DNA of 26,591 nucleotides from JTS-RE9 sp964649195 (GTDB taxonomy: Bacteria > Planctomycetota > Phycisphaerae > Phycisphaerales > Phycisphaeraceae). Positions within the stretch are counted from its first letter, which is position 1. Each line of letters opens with the position of its first letter. A program made the position numbers and the translations under genes. The stretch covers positions 1 to 26,591 of the forward strand of contig CAZYPK010000060.1 of the NCBI GenBank assembly GCA_964649195.1, read 5' to 3'. This document shows, piece after piece, positions 16,014 to 23,172 of this stretch. The notes beneath the pieces were generated by a model. It was not told the origin of the DNA, ran no database searches, and was given only the letters and a program-made list of their open reading frames with translations.

Positions 16014-16781
16014 TCACTTTTCCTTCGACAACAGCTCATCGCGGAACCGGGTCCAGGCTCTGGCATAATCCGATCGCAGTTCGGGCCGGTACATGCCGCT
16101 CAAGGCGTCGAGCGGGCCGAGCGTCACCTTCACTTCGATCAACTGCCCGTTGCGTTGAATTTTCAAAGGCACCGACCTGCCTGCGGGGATCATGCGGATC
16201 GCATCGCCGAAGTGGTTGGAGATGCGATCGGATGAAAGCCCCGCCGGTATCGCGTTGCCTGCGACTTCCAGGATCAGATCGCCCGCCTCCAGCACCGCAT
16301 GGGCGGGAAAGCCCGGCAGCGTGCGGCGAACGCGCACCGCCGACTGCTTGAGCTGCGGCAGTTCATCGCTGGTGACCGGTCCATGCGTCAGCCCCAGCGC
16401 CCCGGGCACGCCTTGCGCCGCGGCGATGGGGGAGACCGGATAATCCCGCTGCCGCGCCTGCCGCAGCAGATGATGGCGGGCGATGGTCATCAGGCGATGT
16501 TTCTGCTCGACGGACTCCGCCTTGGAAAAAACCTCCGCAATCATCCGCGGTGTGATCGATTCATCCGCGAGCAGTTTCCGCGTGGCGGCATGACGTTTGG
16601 CGAAATCGGCATCACCCAGCGCGGCCAGATCGCCGGCGGTGATCTGCGCCCGGGCCTGGGCGGCCATCGCGCTCAAGCAGAACATGACCGCGCACAACAT
16701 CGCCACGAACCCGGGCGTCGCGGTTCCAGGGCTTGGGGCCGCATCCGCGAAGTTATTTCGTCCTCGTGCCATGAGCATCAT
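16014..16781 (-). CDS. Secreted protein with PDZ-like domain
   Basis: This protein is about 255 residues, with a hydrophobic signal segment near residues 24-44 (GFVAMLCAVMFCLSAMA, cleavage near ARA/Q). A helical middle part follows (about 48-120), then a PDZ-like domain (about 140-235) with LPGFPAHAVLEAGDLILEVAGNAI and a later strand VPLKIQRNGQLIEVKVTLG. No protease catalytic motif is seen, so it probably binds peptides or acts as an adaptor in the periplasm. Three in-frame ATGs at 16781, 16778 and 16772 are possible starts. It is divergent from the tiny membrane protein gene at 16860. Confidence 0.7.
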   Translation of the reverse strand: MMLMARGRNNFADAAPSPGTATPGFVAMLCAVMFCLSAMAAQARAQITAGDLAALGDADFAKRHAATRKLLADESITPRMIAEVFSKAESVEQKHRLMTIARHHLLRQARQRDYPVSPIAAAQGVPGALGLTHGPVTSDELPQLKQSAVRVRRTLPGFPAHAVLEAGDLILEVAGNAIPAGLSSDRISNHFGDAIRMIPAGRSVPLKIQRNGQLIEVKVTLGPLDALSGMYRPELRSDYARAWTRFRDELLSKEK

Positions 16782-16847
16782 CTTAAGCCCGATTGCCTTT
16801 TTCCACGCACCGCCCGAAAAAAAATCCGGCAGCCGCGACACACTCCC

Positions 16848-16853
16848 TATAAT
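16848..16853 (+). promoter_or_regulatory. Consensus -10 box just before a GTG start
   Basis: A perfect TATAAT lies six bases before the GTG of the next reading frame. Transcription from it would begin at or next to the start codon and give a leaderless mRNA. No good -35 box is visible about 17 bases upstream, which weakens the call. Confidence 0.4.
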
Positions 16854-16859
16854 CACCCC

Positions 16860-17024
16860 GTGGAACCACTGTTCAACTTCATCACCTCCACCGGCGGCTT
16901 GATCACCAGCGCGATCGTCGCGACGCTTGTCGTCATCATCATCATCTCCTACATCGACCGCCATCCGACCGGCAAGGACCCGGCTGAAAAGATTCACAAG
17001 GAACCGCGACCCGATGATGAGTGA
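16860..17024 (+). CDS. Tiny single-span membrane protein
   Basis: This 54-residue frame starts with GTG and reads MEPLFNFITSTGGL, then a membrane segment (about 15-35, ending VVIIIISYI), then a polar tail with RHPTGKDPAEKIHKEP and an acidic end. The hydrophobic helix followed by a basic then acidic tail looks like a real small membrane protein. No ribosome site is present, but a consensus -10 box sits directly upstream. Its stop codon TGA (17022-17024) coincides with the first bases of a TGAGAAGTTTT repeat flank. Function is unknown. Confidence 0.5.
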   Translation: MEPLFNFITSTGGLITSAIVATLVVIIIISYIDRHPTGKDPAEKIHKEPRPDDE

Positions 17025-17106
17025 GAAGTTTTGAGTGAGAAACTTTGGGTGGCTGGGGCTGAGTCCGCGAAGCCCCAGACACCCGGCGCAGAGCCCCAGC
17101 CACCCA
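17022..17106. repeat. GGGTGGCTGGGG repeat element, short copy
   Basis: TGAGAAGTTTTGAGTGAGAA is followed by a unit with inverted ends (TGGGTGGCTGGGGCTGA at 17046 and GCCCCAGCCACCCA ending at 17106). It is a shortened relative of the 132-bp copies at 18867-18998 and 19526-19657. It fills the space between the tiny membrane gene and the 3' end of prfC. Confidence 0.75.
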
Positions 17107-17129
17107 GCCGCGCACACCCGCCACACCCG

Positions 17130-18713
17130 TCACACCACCTGCGTCACGAAGCGGATGTCCGGGTTCTTTTCCATCACGAACCGCAAGGCCCAGTCGCTGT
17201 CGAACAGCACCGCCAGCCGTCCCGCATCATCCTCGACCATGCGCGTGCCTTCGGGCAGCATCGTGGCCTCCATCGTTTCGCGCGGCAGCGAGGGATCGAA
17301 CCAGCGCATCGAGGTGTAAGGCGTCTGCTCCATGCGTGAGTCCGCGCCGTACTCGTTCTTGAGCCGATACTGCACCACATCAAACTGCAACGGCCCGACC
17401 GCGCCCAGCAGCGGCACGCGGGCCAGTGAGCCGCGCACCTGGAGCACCTGCACCACGCCTTCCTGAAGAAGCTGGTCCAGGCCTTCGCGGAATCGCTTGA
17501 ACTGCGAAGTGTTGTCGCTGTGCAGATAGGCGAAGACTTCCGGCGCAAAACGAGGCAGCGCGGTGTAAACAATGCCCGGCTTGTCGGTGAGCGTGTCGCC
17601 CACGCGAAGATCGCCGTGGCCCACGATGCCGACGATGTCGCCGGGCCAGGCGGCATCGACGGTTTCGCGTTCCTGCCCGAAGAGTTTGTGCGAGCTGTTC
17701 AGGCGGATGCGCTTGCCGTTGCGTGCGATGAAGACGCTCATCTCGCGCTCGAACTTGCCTGAGACGATGCGGATGAACGCGATGCGATCGCGGTGTCGCG
17801 GGTCCATGTTCGCCTGGATTTTGAAGACGAATCCGCTGAAAACGGGGTTCGTCGGTTCGATGAGTCCGGCGGATGATTCCTTGGGCTGCGGCGGCAGGCC
17901 GTGTTTCACGAAGGCGTCAAGCAGCATCTGCACGCCGAAGTTGTTCATCGCCGAGCCGAAGAAGACCGGCGTGAGCAACCCCTTGTCGATCGCGGCCTCA
18001 TCGAACGCAGGGCCTGCGCCATCGACCAGTTCGAGTTCCTCGCAGGCCGCCGTGTAACTCTCGGGCGTCATCTTGTCGCGCACCGATGGATCGCTCAGGG
18101 CGCTGACTTTCAACGGAGCGCGGTAGGCGCCGCCGGGGGTGCGCTCGAAGAAGTGCGCCTGCTGATCGCGGCGCGAGAAGACACCTTTGAAATCCACGCC
18201 GGCGCCCAGCGGCCAGTTCATCGCGTAGGCGTGAATGCCCAGCACGTTCTCAAGCTCATCCATCAGTTCCAGCGGCGGCTTGGTGAAGCGATCGAGCTTG
18301 TTCATGAAGGTGAAGATCGGGATGCCACGTTGCCGGCAGATTTCAAACAGCTTCCGCGTCTGCGGCTCGATGCCTTTCCCGGCGTCGATCACCATCACGA
18401 CCGAATCGACGGCGGTCAGCACGCGATAAGTGTCCTCGGAAAAATCGCGGTGGCCCGGAGTATCGAGCAGGTTCATGGCGCAGCCGTCGTACTCGAACTG
18501 GAGCACGGTGGAACTGATGGAGATGCCGCGTTGCCGTTCAAGTTCCATCCAGTCGCTGGTGGCGGCCCGCTGGTTCTTGCGGCTGGTGACCGAGCCTGCG
18601 AGCTGGATCGCCCCGCCGTAGAGCAGCAGCTTTTCCGTGAGCGTGGTCTTGCCCGCGTCAGGATGCGAAATGATGGCGAAGGCGCGGCGGCGGGCGATTT
18701 CAGCGGCGGACAT
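17130..18713 (-). CDS. prfC: Peptide chain release factor 3
   Basis: This 527-residue GTPase recycles release factors RF1 and RF2 from the ribosome after termination. The GTP-binding motifs are G1 SHPDAGKTTLTEKLL (17-31), G2 near RGISISSTV, G3 LLDTPGHRDFSEDTYR and G4 TFMNKLDR. Domain II and the RF3-specific C-terminal domain follow (AVGPLQFDVVQYRLKNEYG). The RF3 loop SVTSRKNQRAATSDWMELE distinguishes it from EF-G. I chose ATG 18713, with GAGG seven bases upstream, over GTG 18716. Length is normal for the family. Its end lies about 23 bases from a repeat element. Confidence 0.97.
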   Translation of the reverse strand: MSAAEIARRRAFAIISHPDAGKTTLTEKLLLYGGAIQLAGSVTSRKNQRAATSDWMELERQRGISISSTVLQFEYDGCAMNLLDTPGHRDFSEDTYRVLTAVDSVVMVIDAGKGIEPQTRKLFEICRQRGIPIFTFMNKLDRFTKPPLELMDELENVLGIHAYAMNWPLGAGVDFKGVFSRRDQQAHFFERTPGGAYRAPLKVSALSDPSVRDKMTPESYTAACEELELVDGAGPAFDEAAIDKGLLTPVFFGSAMNNFGVQMLLDAFVKHGLPPQPKESSAGLIEPTNPVFSGFVFKIQANMDPRHRDRIAFIRIVSGKFEREMSVFIARNGKRIRLNSSHKLFGQERETVDAAWPGDIVGIVGHGDLRVGDTLTDKPGIVYTALPRFAPEVFAYLHSDNTSQFKRFREGLDQLLQEGVVQVLQVRGSLARVPLLGAVGPLQFDVVQYRLKNEYGADSRMEQTPYTSMRWFDPSLPRETMEATMLPEGTRMVEDDAGRLAVLFDSDWALRFVMEKNPDIRFVTQVV

Positions 18714-18770
18714 CACAAGGCCTCAAAAGGAAAACCGCCATTATGAAGGAAAATCACCCGCCTTGCCGAG

Positions 18771-18791
18771 CCGCGACGTAACACGTCGCGG
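18771..18791. repeat. Palindrome of repeat family 1, CGT/ACG variant
   Basis: A perfect 9-bp stem, CCGCGACGT paired with ACGTCGCGG around AAC, is followed by GACGTGAACGACAA as in copy 2 at 15487. Compared with that copy, the loop-proximal three base pairs of the stem have changed on both sides together. It lies in the 306-base gap upstream of prfC (18714-19019), which otherwise holds a GGGTGGCTGGGG element and no gene. Confidence 0.8.
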
Positions 18792-18866
18792 ACGTGAACG
18801 ACAACCGGGGCGGTGCTTTTCGCAAAATATCCCCGACCGCGCCGGATGGCTGGGGCTGGACCGCAC

Positions 18867-18998
18867 CGGGTGGCTGGGGCTGAAGGCTCTGCGCAAGCCC
18901 CGGCCAGGTGCGTGGCAGGTGTGCGATGGCGATCAAAGGTGTTTGTCACAGCAAGGCGCGCCGGGTCGGGGCTTCGCGGACTCAGCCCCAGCCACCCA
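18867..18998. repeat. 132-bp GGGTGGCTGGGG element, left arm
   Basis: The unit begins CGGGTGGCTGGGGCTGA and ends TCAGCCCCAGCCACCCA, so its own ends are inverted repeats. It matches the reverse complement of 19526-19657 at about 124 of 132 bases by eye. Another half unit precedes it at about 18845. The flank TAACTTCTCATCCACAACTT then TCTCAAACCCC leads straight into the stop codon of the DUF454 gene. Confidence 0.85.
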
Positions 18999-19019
18999 TA
19001 ACTTCTCATCCACAACTTC

Positions 19020-19478
19020 TCAAACCCCGGCCTCCGGTGGCGTGTCTTGCGCGGAGGTTTTCGCATGGCTGCCACGCCTGAGAATCACCATCGTTCCCAC
19101 GCAGGCCGCCAGCGGAATCAACGGCAGAAACCAGCCGGGCACCCACTGACGCCACCACAAGAACCAGGTGCTGAAAATCGTCGAAGCCCACATCAATCCG
19201 ATCGCCCACATCCGATCCCTGCGAGGCAGCGGGGCATCGCCATCCACGAACCGCATGTACGGCGCAAAGAACCGATTGCGAAGCAGCCGCCTTTCCAGCG
19301 ATGGAAAGCTCTTGGCGAAACACCAGGAGGCGATCAGCAGAAACACCGTGCCCGGCATCCCCGGCACCGCGATCCCGATCGCCCCGAGGATCACGCAGAC
19401 CACCCCCACCGATGCGAGCACCGGATGGTGCGGCGCCATGCGCCGCCTGCGCGATGAGTCCTGCTGTGACATGTTCAT
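19020..19478 (-). CDS. DUF454 (YbaN-like) inner-membrane protein
   Basis: This 152-residue integral membrane protein belongs to the DUF454/YbaN family, whose function is unknown. The family core is clear: a first segment (VLASVGVVCVILGAIGIAVPGMPGTVFLLIASWCFAKSFP in the protein, quoted as one region at about 20-60), then LLRNRFFAPYMRFVDG, then two further hydrophobic segments (IGLMWASTIFSTWF and WFLPLIPLAACVGTMVIL). The C-terminal tail is polar. I chose ATG 19478; no good ribosome site is seen, and ATG 19472 is an alternative. The gene sits alone between two inverted 132-bp repeats, and its last codons and stop (GGGGTTTGA) fall in the repeat flank. Confidence 0.88.
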   Translation of the reverse strand: MNMSQQDSSRRRRMAPHHPVLASVGVVCVILGAIGIAVPGMPGTVFLLIASWCFAKSFPSLERRLLRNRFFAPYMRFVDGDAPLPRRDRMWAIGLMWASTIFSTWFLWWRQWVPGWFLPLIPLAACVGTMVILRRGSHAKTSAQDTPPEAGV

Positions 19479-19525
19479 AATGTAGGACAAATCGCGCAGC
19501 CCATGCCGCGCCCCCCGGAAGGTTG

Positions 19526-19657
19526 TGGGTGGCTGGGGCTGAGTCCGCGAAGCCCCGGCCCGGCGCGCCTTGCTGTGACAAACACCTTTGATCGCCATCG
19601 CACACCTGCCGCGCGCCGGGCCGGGGCTTGCGCAGTCGCTTCAGCCCCAGCCACCCA
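19526..19657. repeat. 132-bp GGGTGGCTGGGG element, right arm
   Basis: This is the inverted partner of 18867-18998 with identical length and about eight differences. It is followed by a family 1 half palindrome at 19658-19673 (TCGTTGAGTCGCGGCT) and a partial third unit ending CAGCCCCAGCCACCCA at 19714, then AATTTCTCAAACCCC. Together these fill the 316-base gene-free gap from 19479 to 19794. Confidence 0.85.
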
Positions 19658-19794
19658 TCGTTGAGTCGCGGCTTGGGTGATGAGGCTTCGCAGAGCCTCA
19701 GCCCCAGCCACCCAAAATTTCTCAAACCCCGGATTGGGGCCGGCCTCGAAGCCGGTAGGATGGGGCGGCTGTTTCATTTTTCAGGAGGTGGTCG

Positions 19795-21942
19795 ATGGCT
19801 CATTTCAAACGGTCGTGCGCCGTCATGGTGCTGCTCGGCTTGTCGTTGTCCGCTCAGGCGCAGAAGGACGCGCCCGCCAAACCTGCCGACACATCGCGCG
19901 GCGATCGGATGCTCGCCGACTATTTCAAGGCCCAGACCGCTCGCATCGCGGAACGCTCCCTCGCGGACATCAAGACCCTCGACGACTGGAAAGCCCAACG
20001 CGAAACCCATCGCACCCAGCTTTTCGACATGCTCGGCCTCGCCAGGCCGCCTGCGAAAACCGATCTCAAACCGGTCATCACCGGCACCCTCGATCATGCG
20101 GATTTCACCGTCGAAAAACTGCACTTCCAATCCTCGCCGGGTCTCTACGTCACCGGCAACCTCTACATCCCCAAGGGTCTCGAAGCGGACAAACCCGCGC
20201 CGACCATCCTTTATGTCTGCGGTCACTCGCAGCAGAAAAAAGCCGGCATCAGCTTCGGCAACAAGGCCGGCTATCAGCATCATGGCGCGTGGTTCGCCCG
20301 GCATGGCTACGTCTGCCTCGTCATCGACTCGCTCCAACTGGGCGAGATCGAAGGCATCCATCACGGCACCTACCGCCACGGCATGTGGTGGTGGATCAAT
20401 CGCGGCTACACCCCCGCAGGCGTCGAGGCATGGAACTGCATCCGCGCCCTCGACTATCTGGAAACCCGCAAGGAGGTGGACAAGAACCGCATCGGCGTCA
20501 CCGGCCGCAGCGGCGGCGGGGCGTACTCCTGGTGGATCGCCGCGCTGGATGACCGCATCAAGGTTGCCGTGCCTGTCGCGGGCATCACCGATCTTGAAAA
20601 TCATGTGGTCGATGGCGTCGTCGAAGGCCACTGCGACTGCATGTTCATGCACAACACCTACCAGTGGGATTACGCGCAGGTCGCGGCTCTCGTCGCTCCT
20701 CGTCCGCTATTGATTTCCAACACCGACAAGGATCCGATCTTCCCGCTCGATGGCGTCTATCGGGTGCATGAGAAAGTGAAGAAAATCTACAAGCTGTATG
20801 GAGCCGAGAAGGAGCTTGGATTTCACATCACGGAAGGGCCGCACAAGGACACGCAGGAGCTTCGCATTCACGCGCTGGTCTGGTTTGACCGTTACCTTCG
20901 CAAGGAGGAACGCCCCATCGTGAAGGCGGCGGAGAAGCTGTTTTCGCCCGAGGAATTGCGTGTGTTTGAGAAGCTGCCGGAGGATGAGATCAACACGAAG
21001 ATTCAGGAGACGTTTGTGCCGATGGCGGAGAAGATTGAGCCGCCCAAGGACAAAGGGGAGTTTGAGACGCAGCGTGAGGCGTGGATGAAGGCGCTGCGCG
21101 AGGAGGTGTTCGCGGGGTGGCCGACGGGGAAGGATGTGCCTCCGATCAAGGCGACGTTGGTGCAGGATGTGAGCAGGAACGGCCTCCAACTGAGTGAGAT
21201 TCGATATGACAGTCAAGAGCAGGTGCAGCTGTCGATTTTCATTTTGTACCGCGAACGGAATCGCAGTCCTTTCCGAGTCAATCTGCATGTGCTCGATGAG
21301 CAGGGCTGGCTCCAATGGCGGCAGGCGATGCAGGTGGAATTCTCGAAGGAGGTTGCCGGTGAGAAAGCCGTCGATGCCGACGAACGGGCTTTCAAGGCGA
21401 TGCGGGAGCGGATTGAGAAAGAAGACACTGCGCTTGCGGTGGTGTGTCCGCGCGGCGTCGGGCCAACCGCATGGGATGCAAGCGATAAAAAGCAGACGCA
21501 GAATCGCAGGCGGTTCATGTTGCTGGGACAGACGCTTGAAGGCATGCAGGTGTGGGACATTTGCCGCGCTTTGGAGGCGATGGGGATGATGCGAACGCTG
21601 ACCTGCGGTGTGCCGATTCGGCTGCACGGTGAACGTGCAATGGCCGGCAACGTGCTTTATGCATCGCTCCTTGTGGACGACACACTCCACGAAGATTTCA
21701 TCAGCCGGATGGAACTCAGGCATCTCAAACCCACGCACCGCGACGGGCCGATCTACATGAACATCTCGAAGCACTTCGACATTCCGCAGGCGGTGGTGAT
21801 GGCGGCGGCGCGGTGTCCGGTAAAACTGGACATGGCCATCGCCGGTGACTGGAGCTATCTCGAAGGAACGAAGAAGGCGCTGGGCTGGCGCGAACATCAG
21901 CTCAACATCACCATCTCGCTGCCGCCTGAGAAAACGAAATGA
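19795..21942 (+). CDS. Secreted alpha/beta hydrolase, acetyl-xylan-esterase-like
   Basis: This 715-residue exported protein has AGGAGG seven bases ahead of ATG 19795 and a short signal peptide (CAVMVLLGLSLSAQA/Q). The hydrolase domain (about 100-370) carries TILYVCGHSQQ, the nucleophile Ser239 in TGRSGGGAYSWW, a candidate acid in NTDKDPIFPLDG (309-320), and His350 in EGPHKDTQ. This arrangement resembles AXE1-type esterases acting on carbohydrate esters, a common planctomycete theme. Residues about 375-715 form a second large domain I do not recognise, with SEIRYDSQEQVQLSIFILYR and CPRGVGPTAWD; it may be a degenerate second hydrolase-like domain. The substrate is unknown. Confidence 0.85.
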   Translation: MAHFKRSCAVMVLLGLSLSAQAQKDAPAKPADTSRGDRMLADYFKAQTARIAERSLADIKTLDDWKAQRETHRTQLFDMLGLARPPAKTDLKPVITGTLDHADFTVEKLHFQSSPGLYVTGNLYIPKGLEADKPAPTILYVCGHSQQKKAGISFGNKAGYQHHGAWFARHGYVCLVIDSLQLGEIEGIHHGTYRHGMWWWINRGYTPAGVEAWNCIRALDYLETRKEVDKNRIGVTGRSGGGAYSWWIAALDDRIKVAVPVAGITDLENHVVDGVVEGHCDCMFMHNTYQWDYAQVAALVAPRPLLISNTDKDPIFPLDGVYRVHEKVKKIYKLYGAEKELGFHITEGPHKDTQELRIHALVWFDRYLRKEERPIVKAAEKLFSPEELRVFEKLPEDEINTKIQETFVPMAEKIEPPKDKGEFETQREAWMKALREEVFAGWPTGKDVPPIKATLVQDVSRNGLQLSEIRYDSQEQVQLSIFILYRERNRSPFRVNLHVLDEQGWLQWRQAMQVEFSKEVAGEKAVDADERAFKAMRERIEKEDTALAVVCPRGVGPTAWDASDKKQTQNRRRFMLLGQTLEGMQVWDICRALEAMGMMRTLTCGVPIRLHGERAMAGNVLYASLLVDDTLHEDFISRMELRHLKPTHRDGPIYMNISKHFDIPQAVVMAAARCPVKLDMAIAGDWSYLEGTKKALGWREHQLNITISLPPEKTK

Positions 21943-21962
21943 AGGTAGATTGCGCGGCTGAA

Positions 21963-22113
21963 GCTTAGCCCCACCCGGAAGGGTGCGGGCCAGGGATCAA
22001 GCAAGCAACAGCCTGTTGTCGAAACAGGAATAATCCACGCGAAAAACTCCTGTTGCGTCACCAGGCAGTGATTCGTGCGACCCTTGGCCCTCACCCTTCC
22101 GGGAGGGGCTAAG
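21963..22113. repeat. Long inverted repeat ahead of lpxA
   Basis: GCTTAGCCCCACCCGGAAGG (from 21963) is mirrored by CCTTCCGGGAGGGGCTAAG (ending 22113). The arms are about 33 bases and separated by about 85 bases of unrelated sequence. No coding region is evident inside. It fills most of the 196-base gap between the hydrolase gene and lpxA. Confidence 0.7.
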
Positions 22114-22138
22114 AAACCATAAGATCAAGGATTCACGC

Positions 22139-22966
22139 TTGGCTGACATCCATCCCACCTGTCTGATCGATCCCGAAGTGGAAATCGCGGACGATGCCTA
22201 CATCGGGCCGCACTGCGTTCTGCGCGGGCCGGTGAAGATCGGCCCCGGCTGCAAGCTGCATGGCAACGCCTACATCCACGGCCCCATCACCATCGGCCGC
22301 AACAATCGCATCTATCCTTTCTCCTGTCTCGGATTCGCGCCGCAGGATTTGAAGTTCGATCCCGCCATGCTCGGCGCAGGCGTCATCATCGGCGATGAGA
22401 ATGTCTTCCGCGAAGGCTTCACCGTACACCGGGCGACGAAGGACCTGCCCACGCGCATCGGGGATCACAACTTTTTCATGGCCGCCAGTCATGTGGGCCA
22501 CGATGCGATCGTGGGCAACCGCTGCATCATCGGGCAGGGTTCGATGCTCGGCGGGCATTCGCAGGTCTTTGACAACGCGAACATCGGCGGCAACGCGGGC
22601 ATTCATCAGTTCTGCCGGGTCGGCCGCATGGCGATGGTGGCGGGGCAGACGGCGCCGACGCAGGATGTGCCGCCGTTTTGCGTGTATCACCACAACCGCC
22701 GCATCGGCTCGCTGAATGTGGTGGGCCTTCGCCGGGCGGGGCTGAGGGCGCACCTCGATCCGCTGCGCAAGGCGTTTGAGATTTTCTTCCGCGGCGGCCA
22801 CGTCAACAAAACCGCCATCGCGCTCATCGAAGCGGAACTGAGCGGCGATCCGCTGGTGATGGAGTTTGTCCGGTTCATCAAGACAAGCAAACGCGGCATC
22901 ACGAAGGGGAAGGAGGGGAAAGGGGAAAGGCACGAAGGCACGGAGGGGGAGGAGGGGGGAGATTGA
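22139..22966 (+). CDS. lpxA: Acyl-ACP--UDP-N-acetylglucosamine O-acyltransferase
   Basis: This cytosolic 275-residue enzyme makes the first committed step of lipid A synthesis by adding a 3-hydroxyacyl chain to UDP-GlcNAc. The left-handed beta-helix shows hexapeptide repeats from residue 5 to about 190. His121 in ASHVGHDAIVGN matches the catalytic His125 of E. coli LpxA, and GIHQFCRVGRMAMVAG and TQDVPPFCVYHHN fit the family. The start is TTG 22139, with AAGG about eight bases upstream, since no ATG lies near. The C-terminal domain ends near residue 255, after which a Lys/Gly/Glu-rich tail of about 20 residues is encoded by a purine-rich stretch at the border of a repeat. This shows an LPS-type outer membrane pathway in the organism. 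Confidence 0.95.
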   Translation: MADIHPTCLIDPEVEIADDAYIGPHCVLRGPVKIGPGCKLHGNAYIHGPITIGRNNRIYPFSCLGFAPQDLKFDPAMLGAGVIIGDENVFREGFTVHRATKDLPTRIGDHNFFMAASHVGHDAIVGNRCIIGQGSMLGGHSQVFDNANIGGNAGIHQFCRVGRMAMVAGQTAPTQDVPPFCVYHHNRRIGSLNVVGLRRAGLRAHLDPLRKAFEIFFRGGHVNKTAIALIEAELSGDPLVMEFVRFIKTSKRGITKGKEGKGERHEGTEGEEGGD

Positions 22967-23108
22967 AAAATGGCCATTGCAAAATGCAAAATGCAAATTG
23001 AAGAGAGAAGAGGTGCATACCCAGGTGATGGGTTGCCTGTTCCGCCATTTTGCAATTTTCATTTTGCAATGGCCATTGGCCATTCTCCCCCTTCGTGCCT
23101 CAATGTCT
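22923..23108. repeat. AT-rich inverted-repeat element, copy B, with flanking GGCACGAAGG arms
   Basis: AAATGGCCATTGCAAAATGC and the following bases (22971-23009) match copy A at 11816-11853. They are mirrored by CATTTTGCAATGGCC near 23068. Outside these, AGGCACGAAGGCACGGAGGG (from 22927) is mirrored by CCCCCTTCGTGCCTC (about 23092-23106). The interior differs from copy A. The left edge overlaps the 3' end of lpxA. Confidence 0.65.
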
Positions 23109-23117
23109 CCTTCCGCA

Positions 23118-23172
23118 GACGCGCAGCGAGGACGCTGCGGCTATGAGTTCAGAGGACGCTGCGGCTGTGAGT
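23118..23172. repeat. Small hairpin repeat (GCAGCG-AGGA-CGCTGC type)
   Basis: This is the second copy of the hairpin at 2528, followed by GGCTATGAGTTCA and then a repeated half unit GAGGACGCTGCGGCTGTGAG. One stem pair differs from the first copy as A-T against G-C. It lies immediately downstream of the HEAT protein gene's stop. Confidence 0.6.

Noticed and set aside
18867..19657. CRISPR array
   Set aside because: The repeats are long, inverted and only two to four in number, with no regular spacers and no cas genes.
19006..19725. A minus-strand frame containing repeated GWLGL peptides across the 132-bp element
   Set aside because: The repeated peptide is just the translation of the GGGTGGCTGGGG repeat; the real gene in this stretch is DUF454 in another frame.
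22133..23083. A minus-strand frame across lpxA beginning in the AT-rich element
   Set aside because: It lies opposite a complete lpxA, and its hydrophobic start is only the translated repeat.
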